A stretch of 64,000 bases of DNA from Thermothielavioides terrestris NRRL 8126. Lineage: Eukaryota > Ascomycota > Sordariomycetes > Sordariales > Chaetomiaceae. Within the stretch, counting starts at the first letter, position 1, and every line of letters begins with the position of its first letter. Shown one piece after another: positions 20,569 to 31,915 of this stretch. The stretch spans positions 9,219,501-9,283,500 of the forward strand of contig NC_016458.1 in assembly GCF_000226115.1 (NCBI RefSeq), in the 5' to 3' direction. The translations under genes were made by a program, and so were the position numbers. The notes beneath the pieces are model-generated. The model worked only from the letters and a program-made list of their open reading frames with translations, ran no database searches and was not told the origin of the DNA.

Positions 20569-22395
20569 TTAGTTGGTAGACGTGGCTGAGGCGGCCGAGC
20601 TGGCCCCGCCGTGTTCCGGTCTCTCGACGATGGCCAAGAACACCCGGTACCTGCTCCATTCGTCGATGTACAGGGTCATGACCAGGGATCTGGTCTCAAA
20701 GTCGAGCCGATTCTCAGCTATGGGGCCCGCTGTTCTCGCCGTTTCGACCCAAATGTCGCTCAGGTCCATGTCATGAAACCGTCTCGCCTCAGTCTCCGGG
20801 TCGACGCCCTTGTCGAGAGCGTGGCCCATCCAGTAACGGCCAGGCTCTACTGCTAGGTATACCAAGCAGCCAGGCAATGCCCCGGTGGCTTTCAGGTGCA
20901 GGCACCGGCGGGATGAATGGCCGCGCCTGTCCAGTTCGGAACCCGGAATGGCCTGTTGCGGCGACCGCCAGATCCAGAGGTCGATGGGCAACAATGCTGG
21001 CTGCCGAGGCTTGAATAGGAAGCTGAGCGGGTCATTTTCTTCCGGACGGGCGCGAAAGGTTTCACCCGGCATGATGTAGCAGCTCTTGAGCGCCCATCGC
21101 TGGTCGGCCACAACCTCGGCTCTCGGCAGCGCATGGAGCAAATAGTTCATCCTCAAGTACGGGCGGGCAACGCTGGCGTGCATGTAGGTGCGCAGCGGGA
21201 AATCGCCGATGCCATCCACCGAAGCAAGGTCAAGAAGGAGAATGCATGGCAGGGGGTTGCCCTCGCGGTTGCTAGGCATTGGAAACGCACCGAGGCAGAA
21301 ATGACGGGCGAGGTCGTCGCGCCTGAGCCGCCACTCGCGCGCAATGCTCCGGGCCCCAAACCCCGCAGACCTGGTCAAGAATCCGTGGAGGTTTTTACCG
21401 AGCGGTCCTGCATCATCGAAGTCATCCTCGGTAACTGGTCGAAGAAAGAGTGAGACCCGGAGGCCGCGGCTTGTCAGCTGGAGCGGCTCTCCTAACCCAA
21501 ACATATCAGGCAAAACTTTCGACCAAGGCGTCCAGGAGGTACCGTGAAAATTGCGAGGCGACGATGCGAGAACGTCGGCGATGGGAGCTAAGATGTAGGG
21601 ATCGGGTTCCCAGAGGAACAAGCTATAATCCTCGCTCTTGGCAATAACTTGCTCCTGTAGGCGCCAGAAGGCGCTCTTCGCGCCTTCTCCGTACAGCAAC
21701 GGCATGCTGACGCCCAGGATACCGAGCAGGCAGTATGCCATGTCCTCCGGCCGGGTGGTGTCTCGGCCGGAGACCCATGAGATCTTCTCAGCCGCGCAGA
21801 CCGACTCTAGGCGAGCCGAGTGGTCCAGGATTCCCGGAGAAATGATACAGAACCGGCTGATGGACTGCTTCCAGGTGCGCTTGCAGGTCAGGTACTCCCA
21901 GTCGCAGTTGTAGAATTCGACGTTGTGGGGTGCGATGAGCTCGTGCAAGGTCCAACCCCGCTTCCACCAGCGCGATTCGAAGAGTGCAACCCGCTGAAGG
22001 GACGGATTGTCGTCGCCGTCGCGCTCGGCCTCATGATCTAAGTCCGAGACGATACCGTGAACGGGACGGAGGCTCACGTCGCTGAGGAAGGCGTAGCACT
22101 TCATGGCGCCCTCGTACCACGCGAACATGGAGTTGATGGACTCGGAAAGCTCGGCGCTCGACGACTTGTCGATGCAGCACGTGTCGACCCAGGCCCAGTC
22201 GAGACCGTCCCGGAGGGCTTGCTGGCAGCATCGCTCAATCTTGGAGAAGCCCAGCTTCCGGCGTGCACGGTCGAGATCTGCCATGTCCTGGAAGGTGACC
22301 TCGTCATCGCCCCAAGTGTGCGAGAGGATGGCGTAGTGCGGGGGTTTGCCGCTAAACTCCTTCAGCTTGAAAGTGCGTGCGTTGATCAGGCGCAT
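20569..22395 (-). CDS. HET-domain (heterokaryon incompatibility-type) protein
   Basis: Single exon, 608 aa. The HET domain is at about residues 20-150: HYAILSHTWGDDEVTFQDM, then KIERCCQQALRDGLDWAWVDTCCIDKSSSAELSESINSM-type sequence and MKCYAFLSDV. Family blocks continue with FESRWWKRGWTLHELIAP, VEFYNCDWEYL, EDMAYCLLGILGVSMPLLYGEG and AFWRLQEQVI. This is the architecture of HET-E/D-like proteins lacking a downstream NACHT or WD40 region; the C-terminal about 330 residues show no known repeat. HET proteins trigger regulated cell death after non-self recognition; whether this copy is active cannot be told. It is intact, with no internal stop. Start chosen because MRLINARTFKLKEF is the usual N-terminus. 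Confidence 0.9.
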   Translation of the reverse strand: MRLINARTFKLKEFSGKPPHYAILSHTWGDDEVTFQDMADLDRARRKLGFSKIERCCQQALRDGLDWAWVDTCCIDKSSSAELSESINSMFAWYEGAMKCYAFLSDVSLRPVHGIVSDLDHEAERDGDDNPSLQRVALFESRWWKRGWTLHELIAPHNVEFYNCDWEYLTCKRTWKQSISRFCIISPGILDHSARLESVCAAEKISWVSGRDTTRPEDMAYCLLGILGVSMPLLYGEGAKSAFWRLQEQVIAKSEDYSLFLWEPDPYILAPIADVLASSPRNFHGTSWTPWSKVLPDMFGLGEPLQLTSRGLRVSLFLRPVTEDDFDDAGPLGKNLHGFLTRSAGFGARSIAREWRLRRDDLARHFCLGAFPMPSNREGNPLPCILLLDLASVDGIGDFPLRTYMHASVARPYLRMNYLLHALPRAEVVADQRWALKSCYIMPGETFRARPEENDPLSFLFKPRQPALLPIDLWIWRSPQQAIPGSELDRRGHSSRRCLHLKATGALPGCLVYLAVEPGRYWMGHALDKGVDPETEARRFHDMDLSDIWVETARTAGPIAENRLDFETRSLVMTLYIDEWSRYRVFLAIVERPEHGGASSAASATSTN

Positions 22396-23229
22396 GTTGC
22401 TGGTTGATTGACGTGTAGACGCTGACGCGAGAAGAGCAAAACGACCGGGCTGGCGAGCAGCTCCCCATTGGGCCCTCTTGTGGTGGTGTTATATCGAGCC
22501 CAACTGGGGCTGTGTCAAGAGCCGAAGACGGCTCGGAGGGAGGCAGCCATGCACGCCCAGCGGCCTGCAGCTGGGAAGTGGCTTGAGCCAATCGACGCGT
22601 CGATGGGATGCATCATCACGGCCACAACTGTCAGGTACCTAGGCTTTAATGGACATGGAGAGATACCGAGCCTGGCCAACGGGACGCCACAGGTATGGCT
22701 TCATGTTTGTTGCTGGGTTCTTTTCTTTTTCTTCTTTCTTCTTCTCTCCGGCCAGGCTGTGCCCAGCACTGCTGTTTCTCCCTCTCCGTTTCTGTTCTCA
22801 TTTCTGTTTCTTCAATTTATATTCTTTCGTTTTTCAGAGGTAATTGTTGAGAAGAGAGATGGAAGGACGAAAGGTCGCTTGCCGAAAAAGTTCTCATAAA
22901 GTTGATAGAAGTGCAGGCCAAGAGGCACCGACAACACTGAAAGGAGAAGTGTGAGGTTGGGGGAGCTTGGGATGCCTGTGTTGCTCGCCGACCCGTCGCG
23001 CGGATACAAGACCGATGGGTGGGGGCATGCACGGACCATCTGCTGTGCGCTAAGCCCAACAAGGGACAAGCACAACTTTTTTTCCCGCACCGGACCGGCC
23101 CAGCCGCTGCCATCCCGTCGTCCATCATCCACTCAACCACTGCCGTTTCCTTCGTCTGCGTGCTGTTTTTCTCTCCACCTCTTCCGAAGTCGTTGTTTCA
23201 CACCGGTCACTGTCGCTGCTGCCGTCAAG
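22396..23229. other. Divergent promoter region of HET gene and MDH
   Basis: About 0.8 kb with strong pyrimidine tracts (22718-22752, 22780-22835, 23140-23175) typical of fungal promoters and leaders. No gene supported. Confidence 0.5.
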
Positions 23230-24503
23230 ATGTTCATGGCCTCCCGCATCCAGACCCGCGCCTTCTCGGCGTCGGCGAGAAACGTGAGATTCCCTCCCCT
23301 TCCCCCCGTCAATTGGCATACTGGTCCCCTGCATTTGTTTGCGTGCTGCGTTGTATCCCTCGTGCAGTCCTCGCTCAGGCACGGTCCCATCCGGTCCGGC
23401 CCGCCTGGCCATTGACGCCATTGCCATGCAGCTGCTGACCGTATATGGCTCGCACAGCTCTCCAAGGTCACCGTCCTCGGTGCCGCCGGCGGCATTGGCC
23501 AGCCGCTGTCCCTCCTGCTCAAGCTCAACCCCAGAGTCACCGAGCTCGCCCTCTACGATATCCGCGGCGCCCCTGGTACGCCTTTCTCACCGGATTCGAC
23601 GTTCCCCCGAAAGTGGATGTCCCTCTCCCCTCATAGACTGACAATTCCGCCTTCCGCTGCCCAGGCGTTGCCGCCGATGTCTCGCACGTCAACACCAAGT
23701 CGACCGTCAAGGGCTACGAGCCGACCCCGACCGGGCTGGCCAACGCGCTCAAGGGCGCCGAGGTCGTGCTGATCCCCGCCGGCGTGCCGCGCAAGCCCGG
23801 CATGACGCGCGACGACCTGTTCAACACCAACGCGTCCATCGTGCGCGACCTGGCCAAGGCCTGCGCCGAGTCGTGCCCCGAGGCCAACATCCTCGTCATC
23901 AGCAACCCGGTCAACTCGACCGTGCCCATCTGCGCCGAGGTCTTCAAGTCCAAGGGCGTCTACAACCCGCGGCGCCTGTTCGGCGTCACCACCCTCGACG
24001 TCGTGCGCGCCTCGCGCTTCGTCAGCGAGATCAAGAAGACCGACCCGGCCGACGAGAACATCACTGTCGTCGGCGGCCACAGCGGCGTCACCATCGTGCC
24101 GCTCTTCAGCCAGAGCAGGCACCCGGACCTGTCGTCCAACGCCGAGCTGATCCACCGCGTGCAGTTCGGCGGCGACGAGGTCGTCAAGGCCAAGGACGGC
24201 GCCGGCTCCGCCACCCTGTCCATGGCCATGGCCGGCGCCCGCATGGCCGAGTCGCTGCTGCGCGCCGCCCAGGGCGAGAAGGGCGTCATCGAGCCCACCT
24301 TCGTCGACAGCCCGCTCTACAAGGACCAGGGCATCGACTTCTTCAGCTCCCGGGTCGAGCTGGGCCCCAACGGCGTCGAGAAGGTCCTGCCCGTCGGCAA
24401 GGTCGACGCCGTCGAGGAGAAGCTGCTCGAGGCCTGCTTCTCCGACCTCAAGAAGAACATCGAGAAGGGCAAGGAGTTCGTCGCCAAGAACCCGGGCAAC
24501 TAA
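23230..24503 (+). CDS. MDH1: Mitochondrial malate dehydrogenase
   Basis: Three exons, 23230-23283, 23458-23575, 23665-24503, 336 aa, all GT-AG and in phase. The first exon ([18 protein letters not shown]) is the mitochondrial targeting peptide, with Arg/Ser/Ala and no acidic residues. The second opens with [19 protein letters not shown], the NAD-binding glycine motif. Exon 3 holds [18 protein letters not shown] (substrate-binding mobile loop region), NPVNSTVPI and [13 protein letters not shown] with the catalytic His. Catalyses NAD-dependent malate/oxaloacetate interconversion in the TCA cycle and the malate shuttle. Length is normal for the family. A pyrimidine-rich leader precedes it. The gene converges on SPF1, with about 485 bp between the stops. 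Confidence 0.95.
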
Positions 24504-24988
24504 ATTTAGATGCCCGCGGCGAAATTATACCGATTTCTTTCGGCCTCATGAACATGACTTTCCAGCGAGCATGTGCGAAGCCAAGATAGAAAGCAAGCAT
24601 GCAGTTGCTGCGAAGAAAGGTGGGGGGTTATGGAGCAGCTGGGACAACAACAGCTAACTTTGGCGCTGGCGTTTCCCGTGGCGGAGTTTAGAGACAAGGG
24701 CCGGTCTCTCCTTAGACAAGCACATCACAAACCACAAGCGACAGCTTTGTGCCTTGTACCATAGAAGCAAAGACGTGAATGTTAAAATGTACTGCTTAGC
24801 CTTGCTCTGCTCCGAACCCTTCTCCTAGTGTGCGGCGTATATTTCTATGTCTTTAACGCGGTACTATACACACGAAAACACCCCCATCTACCCAAACATT
24901 GCATCTATACACCACCCCACCACACGCTCCGTACAGTATACATCCGTACCTACCTACCTAGCTACCGTACACCCGGACTCTTCATCCA
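24504..24988. other. Convergent 3' flanks of MDH and SPF1
   Basis: About 485 bp holding both 3' untranslated regions. It includes tandem CTAC-type short repeats around 24950-24965 (tacctacctacctagctacc). No gene. Confidence 0.6.
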
Positions 24989-27900
24989 TCACCGCCGTAG
25001 CTGAGGCTGCTGTTCAGACCTCGCCCGGACCTGCTGCTCCTTGCGCTGCTGCAGCCGGCGCTCAAACGCCTCGACCTGCTCCATCCTCTTGCGCTCCTCC
25101 TCCTCCTCCTTCTTTTTCAGCTCGGCCGCCTTGCGGACCCGCTCGCGCTCGAGCTGGTCGGGCCTGCGCTCGGCGATGTCGCGCGCCCTGAGGTCGCTGA
25201 AGAGGTACTTGAGCACGACCTCGATGACGTAGCAGGCGGCGTAGTCGAGGGCCATGAGGGCGGTGATGGTGGTGCGGAACTCGGGCGTGAAGGGCACCAG
25301 CTTCATGGCCGCGTTGAGCTCGGGCACGAGCTCGGTCGAGCAGGCGAAGGCGACGGCCGAGACGCCGACCACGCCGTAGAACATGCCCTTGTTCTCCGAC
25401 AGCGACTCGCGGAAGGGCCGGCCCTGGTAGTTGATGGCGAAGGTCGACACCTGCTGGATCAGCTGCAGGAGGTAGACGGCCGAGTTGAGCAGCGACGGCG
25501 CGAACTCGGCTTCGAGGTCGGGCGCTTCGGACCGGCTGGACCAGATTGGTTAGTGGGGAGAGAAGGTAAAGAGAATTGAAAGGATAAAGGAGAGAAAAAA
25601 AACTTACGGCTCAAGCTGCTCGCAATACTGGGCAATGTAGATCAGCGTGGCGACGTGCACGGCAAACTGGCCGAGGATGGAGCCGATGATGTACAGGTTG
25701 AAGATGTAGGGCTGCGGCCGCTCCTTGGACAGGCCTTCGACCGGCCGCGCCCACGACAGCGACAGGAAGCACACGCTCATGAGCATGCCGCTGATGGTGA
25801 TCTGGCCGTCGCCGAACTTGATGCCCTCGAGGTACAGCACGCTCAGGCTGTACGCGCTGATGAGGCAGTTGAGCGCCAAAATCTTGTACATCTGGATCGT
25901 GGCCACCAGCGTGCACCGGCCCTGGCGGATGATGTTCGGAATGGCGATCACGTTGCGCAGCTTGGAGGTGAAAGGGGCCGCCACCGAGGCGTCGCCCAGC
26001 TGCAGCGTCGGCGGCTCGTCGTCCATCTCGGCGGCCATCATGGACTGCGTCAGTTTGTCGGCGAACCCGGCTGCCTTCTTGGCCGCCTCGGCCTGCCTGG
26101 CCTTGCGCGGGTCCGCGTCCAGCAGTTGCTGGGCGGCAGGAGAGGTCACGGTTTCCATCTTCGTGCCGTTGGCCTTGGCGAGCTGCTCAACCGTGACGCC
26201 CTTCTTCTGCGCCTCCCGCTCCATGGCCTTCTGGTAGTGTGGGTTGGACGGTCCGGGCGGGTAGAGATGGGCGATCATGGCGGGGACCGGAGGCGGGGGC
26301 TGGTTCCAGCGCGCCATCATGCTGACCTGTTTCTGGTAAAGGTCCTTCATCTTCGTATTCCGAGCGTGCTCGGCAATCCGGGCGAGGTCTTCCTGCGTCC
26401 CGTTGAGCAGCGCAACGCCTATGTGCGCCTGCTTGAGAGCACCGACGTCGTTGGTCCCATCGCCGGCCATCAGCGTGTAGTATCCCATATCCTTCAAGCC
26501 GAGGAGGATATCCTCCTTCTGCTTAGGCGAGACGCGCGCGTACACCCAGGTATGGCGGAGAAGCGGTTTCCAGCCGACCTGGCCCTGGAACTTGCTCAGC
26601 GCGTAGCCTGTAACACAGAGGTCCTTCGTCCTGAGGATTTCGGGGTCGATCGGCTTGGTAGGGTCAACGTCGATCCGGATCTTGTCGTCAACGCTGCGCC
26701 AGATCAGGGTCTCTTCGCCATGCACGCTGTGCTCGGGTGCGTCCAGGATAAGAACATCACGGTCGACGATTTCCACTTCCTTGGCAACATGGACGGCAGT
26801 AAGCGGGTTGTCGCCCGTGATCATGACCACGCGGTGGCTGCTCTCGCTGAGCATCCGGACGGCCTCCTTCGCGTCCTCCTTGAGCGGGCATTGCAGGACC
26901 AAGAAGCCGGCAAAGGCGAGGTCAGCCTCGACGTCCTCGCGCTTCAGGTCGTTGATCTTGCCCGAGCCCAATTCCCCCTCGGTGGTGAGCTGCTTGTACG
27001 CCAGAGCCAGGACTCGCGAGCCGCGGCGGGTGAAGTACTTGAAAGTCTCCTCGTAATCCTTCGGGACGGTTGCCAGCATCTTCATGATCGTCTCGGGCGC
27101 ACCCTTGACAGCAACGAACGTGCCTCTCAACTTCCTGCCAGTCTTCGCATCGGTGGCATTGATGGTGGCAACGGAACTCTGACGCTTGAGCGCGGACGAG
27201 AACTGGAAGCGCCGCTTGATCTGCACCGTGCCAGTAACGCCTGCGTTCGTGGTGGCCCCGGGCTTGCTCGTCAGGGTGTCGTTCTTTCCGAGGCTCCAGC
27301 CAAGAGCGGTGAGGGTAGCCTTCTCCATCGGGTCGCCAACAATGTCGCCTTCGTCGAGTTTCACCAAGGCGTGCGCCGTGGCGAGAACCAGGGTGGTCTC
27401 CATGCCAGCCTCCTGGACCGTGCTCATGCGGCTGTGGGCGCCGTCGGACTCTTGAGGGGTGTCGGTGCCGGAGTGACCGAGTCCGAGGCCGGCAATACCC
27501 TCGACAACCAGGTTCTCCCCGGTCAAGGTTCCGGTCTTGTCGAAGCATGCCACGTCGATGCGGCCGGCAAACGGAATCCGGAAGGGCTCGGTGCAATAAA
27601 TGGCAAACTTGGCCAGCGCGGCCAAACTGGAGTTGACGGCCAAGCTGAGCTCCATGGGCAGCTCAGGGGGGACAACGCTCGTGACGATGAGGATGCAGTC
27701 GAGCAGCAGCTTGGAGCGCTTGCGGTCCTTGCGCACGCCCTCGTCCCAGACGTACCACGAAGCAGCCAGGGCGAAAACGAGGAGGAACAGGATGAAGAGC
27801 AGCGCCTCGGCGTTGTTGGCCGACACGTGCTCGGTCGAGTAGATCATGGTCCGGACGAGGCTGCCCTGGGACGTCTCGAAGCCGGTCTTGGTGACGATCG

Positions 27901-29116
27901 CCATGGCGCCATCATCGGGAGGCGGGGGGACGCCGGAAACGACCTTGGGCTTCTCCTCGCTGGCGTTCCCGTGCGTGACTTGGAGCACCTTGGTGCCGCC
28001 CCACAGTAGCGAATTTTTGTCCAGGCCGTCCGGATCGATCGGGGCCTCCCCTGGGCGAAGCTGGATGGAGTCCTTGAGGAGCGGGGTGCTCTCGCCGGAC
28101 AGCATGGCCTCGTTCACAATCGCGGTCCCCTCCACCAAGACCATGTCGCAGGGCACGGCGCCGTCCTCCCCGGTCCGCGTGACCGACACCAGGTCGCCCG
28201 GGAGCAGCTTGTCGCTCAGGATCTTGGTCCACTTGCCCAGGCGAAAGACGTATGTGTCGCGCGGCTCGATGTTCATGCCTCGGAATTCCGTCAAGGTCCG
28301 CTGGCGCTGCCACACGACGGTGCTCTCGAAGGTGACAAGCATGAAGAGGGTGAACAGCGAGTAGTACCAATATTCGTCCAACAGCCACAGGCCGACACAG
28401 AAGACCTGGAAGACGAAGAAAGGCGCAACGGCGTGCTGCTTGAAGAGCTCCAAGAAGGTGGGCACGGGGATGTCGAACGTGTTGGAACCATAGTGCTGCT
28501 CGAGGCGCTGCAGCTCGGCGGCGCTCTCAATGCCCCTGGACTTCTGGAACTTTTCGAGCTTAGGTTTTGGCTCGGCGTCGATGTCGTAGGAAAGCGGGCG
28601 GAACGATTTGGTGTCGGGGTTGTAGAGGAACCGGCGCTTCTGGAAGAGGAACGACAAGTTTGTCTTCTCTCCAACCTAAGCCCCGAAGCGGAGTCCGTCA
28701 GTCTCGAGAACTAGGGGAGCGAGCCGAGGCGAAGAGGCGAGGGGCTCGGGAGGCTGTACCTTGTCACGCACGAGCTTGCAAATATCGGCGGCGCCTGCGT
28801 TGGCAACCGGGATGACTTTGATCAGCAGCGCATCTTCAACGGACCTGGCCTTCCTGGCGGTAAAAAGGGCGTTGAGGTGGACGCTCCAGTGGGTGCACAG
28901 CCAGACGAGCGCCTGCAAGGTGATGATGGTCGCGAGCCAGACGAAGGTCCATTCCTGGCCCTGGATGTATTTGTCGTAGAGATCGGCGCTCAGGTAGAAG
29001 CGCAGGAAGACGGGCCATGCGATGGCGAACGGCCAGACATAAGCGTGCTGGTACAGGGGCAGCGGGCGCAGCAGTTCCGCGCTCTTGATCTGCGCGTTGT
29101 CGACGAGCGGCGCCAT
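24989..29116 (-). CDS. SPF1: P5A-type ATPase of the endoplasmic reticulum (Spf1)
   Basis: Three exons, 29116-28760, 28675-25608, 25535-24989, 1323 aa. Exon 1 gives two N-terminal membrane segments after MAPLVDNAQIKSAELLRPLPLYQHAYVWPF-type sequence. Exon 2 carries the pump core: PGDLVSVTR, the TGES-equivalent LSGESTP, the P5 signature PPELPMELSLAV (about 454), the phosphorylation motif DKTGTLT (about 497), GAPETIMKM, MITGDNPLTA and MAGDGTNDVGALKQAH (about 855). Exon 3 supplies the last membrane helices and a Glu/Lys/Arg coiled tail. The protein cleans the ER membrane of mistargeted tail-anchored and signal-anchor proteins and affects Mn/Ca homeostasis. Both introns are conventional; intron 2 is split after codon position 2. 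Length fits fungal homologues (about 1300). Confidence 0.95.
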
Positions 29117-30794
29117 GGCTGGTCGAGGTGGGGGGAGGACACCGGAGAAGTCGCCTACGGAGCCTGCATCGAAAATCTTGTGCCAAGTCGAAGCAATGCA
29201 AATCGGCGTTGATTGAAAAGGGGTCTCTTGAGGCGAAGGATGGAAAACTCCCGAGGCAATGAGAATGACGGCTGTGGGTGGGATGGGATGCGCTTGCACA
29301 ATTCGGTCAGGTCCATGCAAGGTCTATCCAATTGGTCGACTTGGCGTGGCATCTTTTTGCGCCGCCGCCGCCTGGCAGGGGCCCAGGGGCACCTTGGCAG
29401 CTGACGCCGCGTCGGAATCGAAGTGCAAAGAAGGACCGGACCACTTGAGACCCACAACATCTGAACCCAGCAACATGGTCGCTGTTACTGTTGCCGGGAA
29501 AAGTTGTCTGATCTCACGAAACTGCCCCTTTCAAGCAATTTCCCCCACCGTTCGTTCCATAGGCCGTACGCCTTGGGTTTCTTACCGTGCGTCTTCCATC
29601 CCTCACAAACCAGCTGCGAAGCCCACAGTCAGCAGCGGGTGAGCGCAACCTCTGTTGTGTACGGAATAGATGCGGCCAATATCGACTCCAGTGATTCCAG
29701 GCCCTTGCGTCATTGAGATATGGCGTTTCATACCCTCAACTGTCGAACGAAACTCGTCAAATTTGCCTGCTTGATCTTAACCACAACATCATCCTCCGGC
29801 CGCTGCTGAAGCCACGCAGGATCATTACATCGACGATACTTCCCCCGGCCCCTGCGATAAATCTAAGGGGACCAAAACGACATCCGTACCACGAAGGCAG
29901 GATACTGAGCCGGTCAGCGACAGAAGCTAGACAATGCGCCTGGTGAGACAATAAAAAACAAGCTAAGGAGCAGGGCTTCTGCCCGGGGTTCTGCTGCTGC
30001 AGTGGCAGCCCTTGTTACCATTGTCGGACGCTGCAAACATGCTATCGAAAGGCGAGGACATGATCGAGTGGGGGTTTCACTTTGCTCGGTAGGATTGCAG
30101 GCGTCGCACAATCAGAACTTCCCGTCCGCTGCGGTTGAGCCCCTGCATTTCCCGGCTGTGCCTGCATGGTACGCGTCATGGGGCGCTGTTCGAGGATGGG
30201 CTGAGGCTGCTTGATGTTGACACTCTTGTAAGGAAACGGCCCCAGTGAGCTAGACGAGCTGCCTTGCCCACGTTGCTTATCGCGGTCGTCTTCTTGCATT
30301 TGCTGGCGTTCTGCTCATCGTGGCATGAGACCTCAGCGGCGCGGTTGTCGTCTTCGCTGGCTGTTACTAGACTCCCGCCTCCTGAAGCCAGCCTGATGCC
30401 CCAACGAGGCATCGAGGGAGGACGCAATCTACGGCAGACAAGTCTTAGTCGGCAAGCACGTCGTCTGCGTTTCTTCTTCCACGAAATGGCCAGTCAACCT
30501 GTTGTTGGCTCTGAATCCCCTGCTCGAGACTGCCAGCCATATGCCACAGCAGCCGCCAAGGAGGTAACAACCAAGTAATAACCAATCCCTCCGACAGGAT
30601 GCTTCGTGGGCTGGGCCAGCGGATGCTACAGGTGATTATGGAGTGCATATCACCGGAGGTTTCAAGCGAACAAAAGCATTGCAAGAAAAAGAGAACGAAT
30701 CCGGATGTCCGGTTCGATTTTGGATGACTAGTGCACTATGGACGTTCGATCTTGAGCCCAGAATACCCGGAAGCTCTACCCTTCGCCCATACAG
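29117..30794. other. Intergenic, no supported gene
   Basis: About 1.7 kb upstream of SPF1 and downstream of the broken lactonase-like fragment. Short frames only; no repeat or RNA gene recognised. Confidence 0.5.
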
Positions 30795-31170
30795 TTAGCC
30801 GGCGCGAACGCCGGTTGCGCCGACGCAGGCGAGGTTGTGCTTAGAGGAGGCGGCGACGGTGTTGGGGAAGTCGCCGGGGATGGGGACAGGTTTGCCCACG
30901 AGGCGGAGGTCGGTTGGGTCGGAGGGGGAGATGGAGAGCATGCTCAGCGTATTGGAGCCGGCGTTGATGGCGAAGAGAGTCTGCGGATAGATAAGCAGCT
31001 ACTTACAATGGCAATATAGAGGTTGCTAGCAGCTGTTAGTAGTTTACGTGTCCTACAACGGTCAGCGATGACTGGCTGTTCAAGGCGTCGGGAATGGCGG
31101 GCTGGCCATTGCTGTCTACCGCCACGCCGCTAGCTCCGCCAGTCGGGGTGGTGGTGACGCCCCTGAAAGC
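30795..31170 (-). pseudogene. Truncated lactonase-like (3-carboxymuconate cyclase-like) secreted protein fragment
   Basis: Two segments on the minus strand read as the N-terminal part of the fungal secreted 3-carboxymuconate-cyclase/lactonase-like beta-propeller family. 31170-31048 encodes GVTTTPTGGASGVAVDSNG and QPAIPDALNSQSSLTVVGH. After a 67-nt GT-AG interval (31047-30981), 30980-30795 encodes TLFAINAGSNTLSMLSISPS, then DPTDLRLVGKPVPIPGDFPN and TVAASSKHNLACVGATGVRAG, and a TAA. From memory family members are several hundred residues with a signal peptide; here the start is missing (upstream frame is unrelated and enters the hairpin array) and the stop falls about 100 residues into the propeller. 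Not expected to be functional. Identification is from pattern memory, so alignment would be needed. Confidence 0.6.
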
Positions 31171-31305
31171 TGGATCTAGGAGACCCCAGCATGCGCCAGT
31201 CGTAATGAGTGGGAAAAGAAAAGAGAGAAAGAAAGACCAGAGAAACGCAACGCTCCCGTGATTAGTGAAGCTAGCCCATTCTTGAAGCCAGCGCCAACCT
31301 GAACA

Positions 31306-31912
31306 CTTCAACTTGGGAATCACCGTAATCCCAGTGCCGATGAAGCAAAGCATAAACTCCATTGTTAGAACCTATAAAACCACTTCTCGGTCTTATCTGG
31401 ATCGTACTCCCAGCGCCGATGAAGAACTACTGAAACCCATGAAACCCTTTCTCGGCCTTATCTGAACCGAAGTCCCAATGCCGACAAAAAACCGTTGAAA
31501 TCCATGAAACCATTTCTCGGTCTTATCTGGACTGAAATACCAGTGCCGAAGATGAATTATTAAACCCCATAAAGCCGCTCCTCGGTCTAATCCGGACCCT
31601 ATGCCCAATGCCGACGGAGAATGCGCCCCAGGTTGGAAGCCATAAAACCACTCTTCGGTCTTAGTTGGATGAAATCCCAGTGCCGAAGAACCTAGAAACT
31701 GATGAAACCCATGAAGAAAAAACATCTCGGTCTTATCTGGACCTTAAGGCCAGTGCCGACGGAAGATGAGTTCCCGGTTGGAACCCGTAAGAAAACCACT
31801 TCTCGGTCTCCCATGCTTCTCCCATCACCGTATTCGAGACCGAACTTCCAATGCCGACGAAAAGATGAGCCCCCTTGTTTGAGCTCATGTAAGGTAGCCA
31901 TGTCTTCTTCGG
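31306..31912. repeat. Tandem array of 33-nt hairpin-forming units, 65-76 bp period
   Basis: Units begin TCGG and end CCGA: 31387-31419, 31452-31484, 31517-31549, 31582-31614, 31655-31686 (32 nt), 31727-31759, an expanded one at 31803-31857, plus partial units at about 31306-31340 and 31909-31912. Six are 32-33 nt despite diverged interiors. Consensus left arm is TCGGTCTTATCTGG and right arm CCCAGTGCCGA. TCGG pairs with CCGA, and CTGG with CCAG in several units (TTGG/CCAG by wobble in one). Start-to-start spacing is 65, 65, 65, 73, 72, 76 and 106. Spacers share AAACCCATGAAACC-like sequence. The 65-bp period is not a multiple of 3, so the array is not coding. It abuts the stop codon of the DUF7730-like gene and lies in its 3' flank. 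Confidence 0.85.
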
Positions 31913-31915
31913 TCT

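Noticed and set aside
25655..28009. 784-codon open frame on the plus strand
   Set aside because: Antisense to the SPF1 exon 2, whose P-type ATPase motifs are unmistakable. Long antisense frames are expected in GC-rich coding DNA.
31393..31725. Minus-strand frame across the hairpin array with repeated peptide motifs
   Set aside because: Repeat period of 65 bp is not a multiple of three, so the peptide changes frame between units; it is non-coding repeat.
31306..31912. CRISPR array
   Set aside because: Eukaryotic locus, spacers are similar to each other and not unique, and the repeat itself is diverged.
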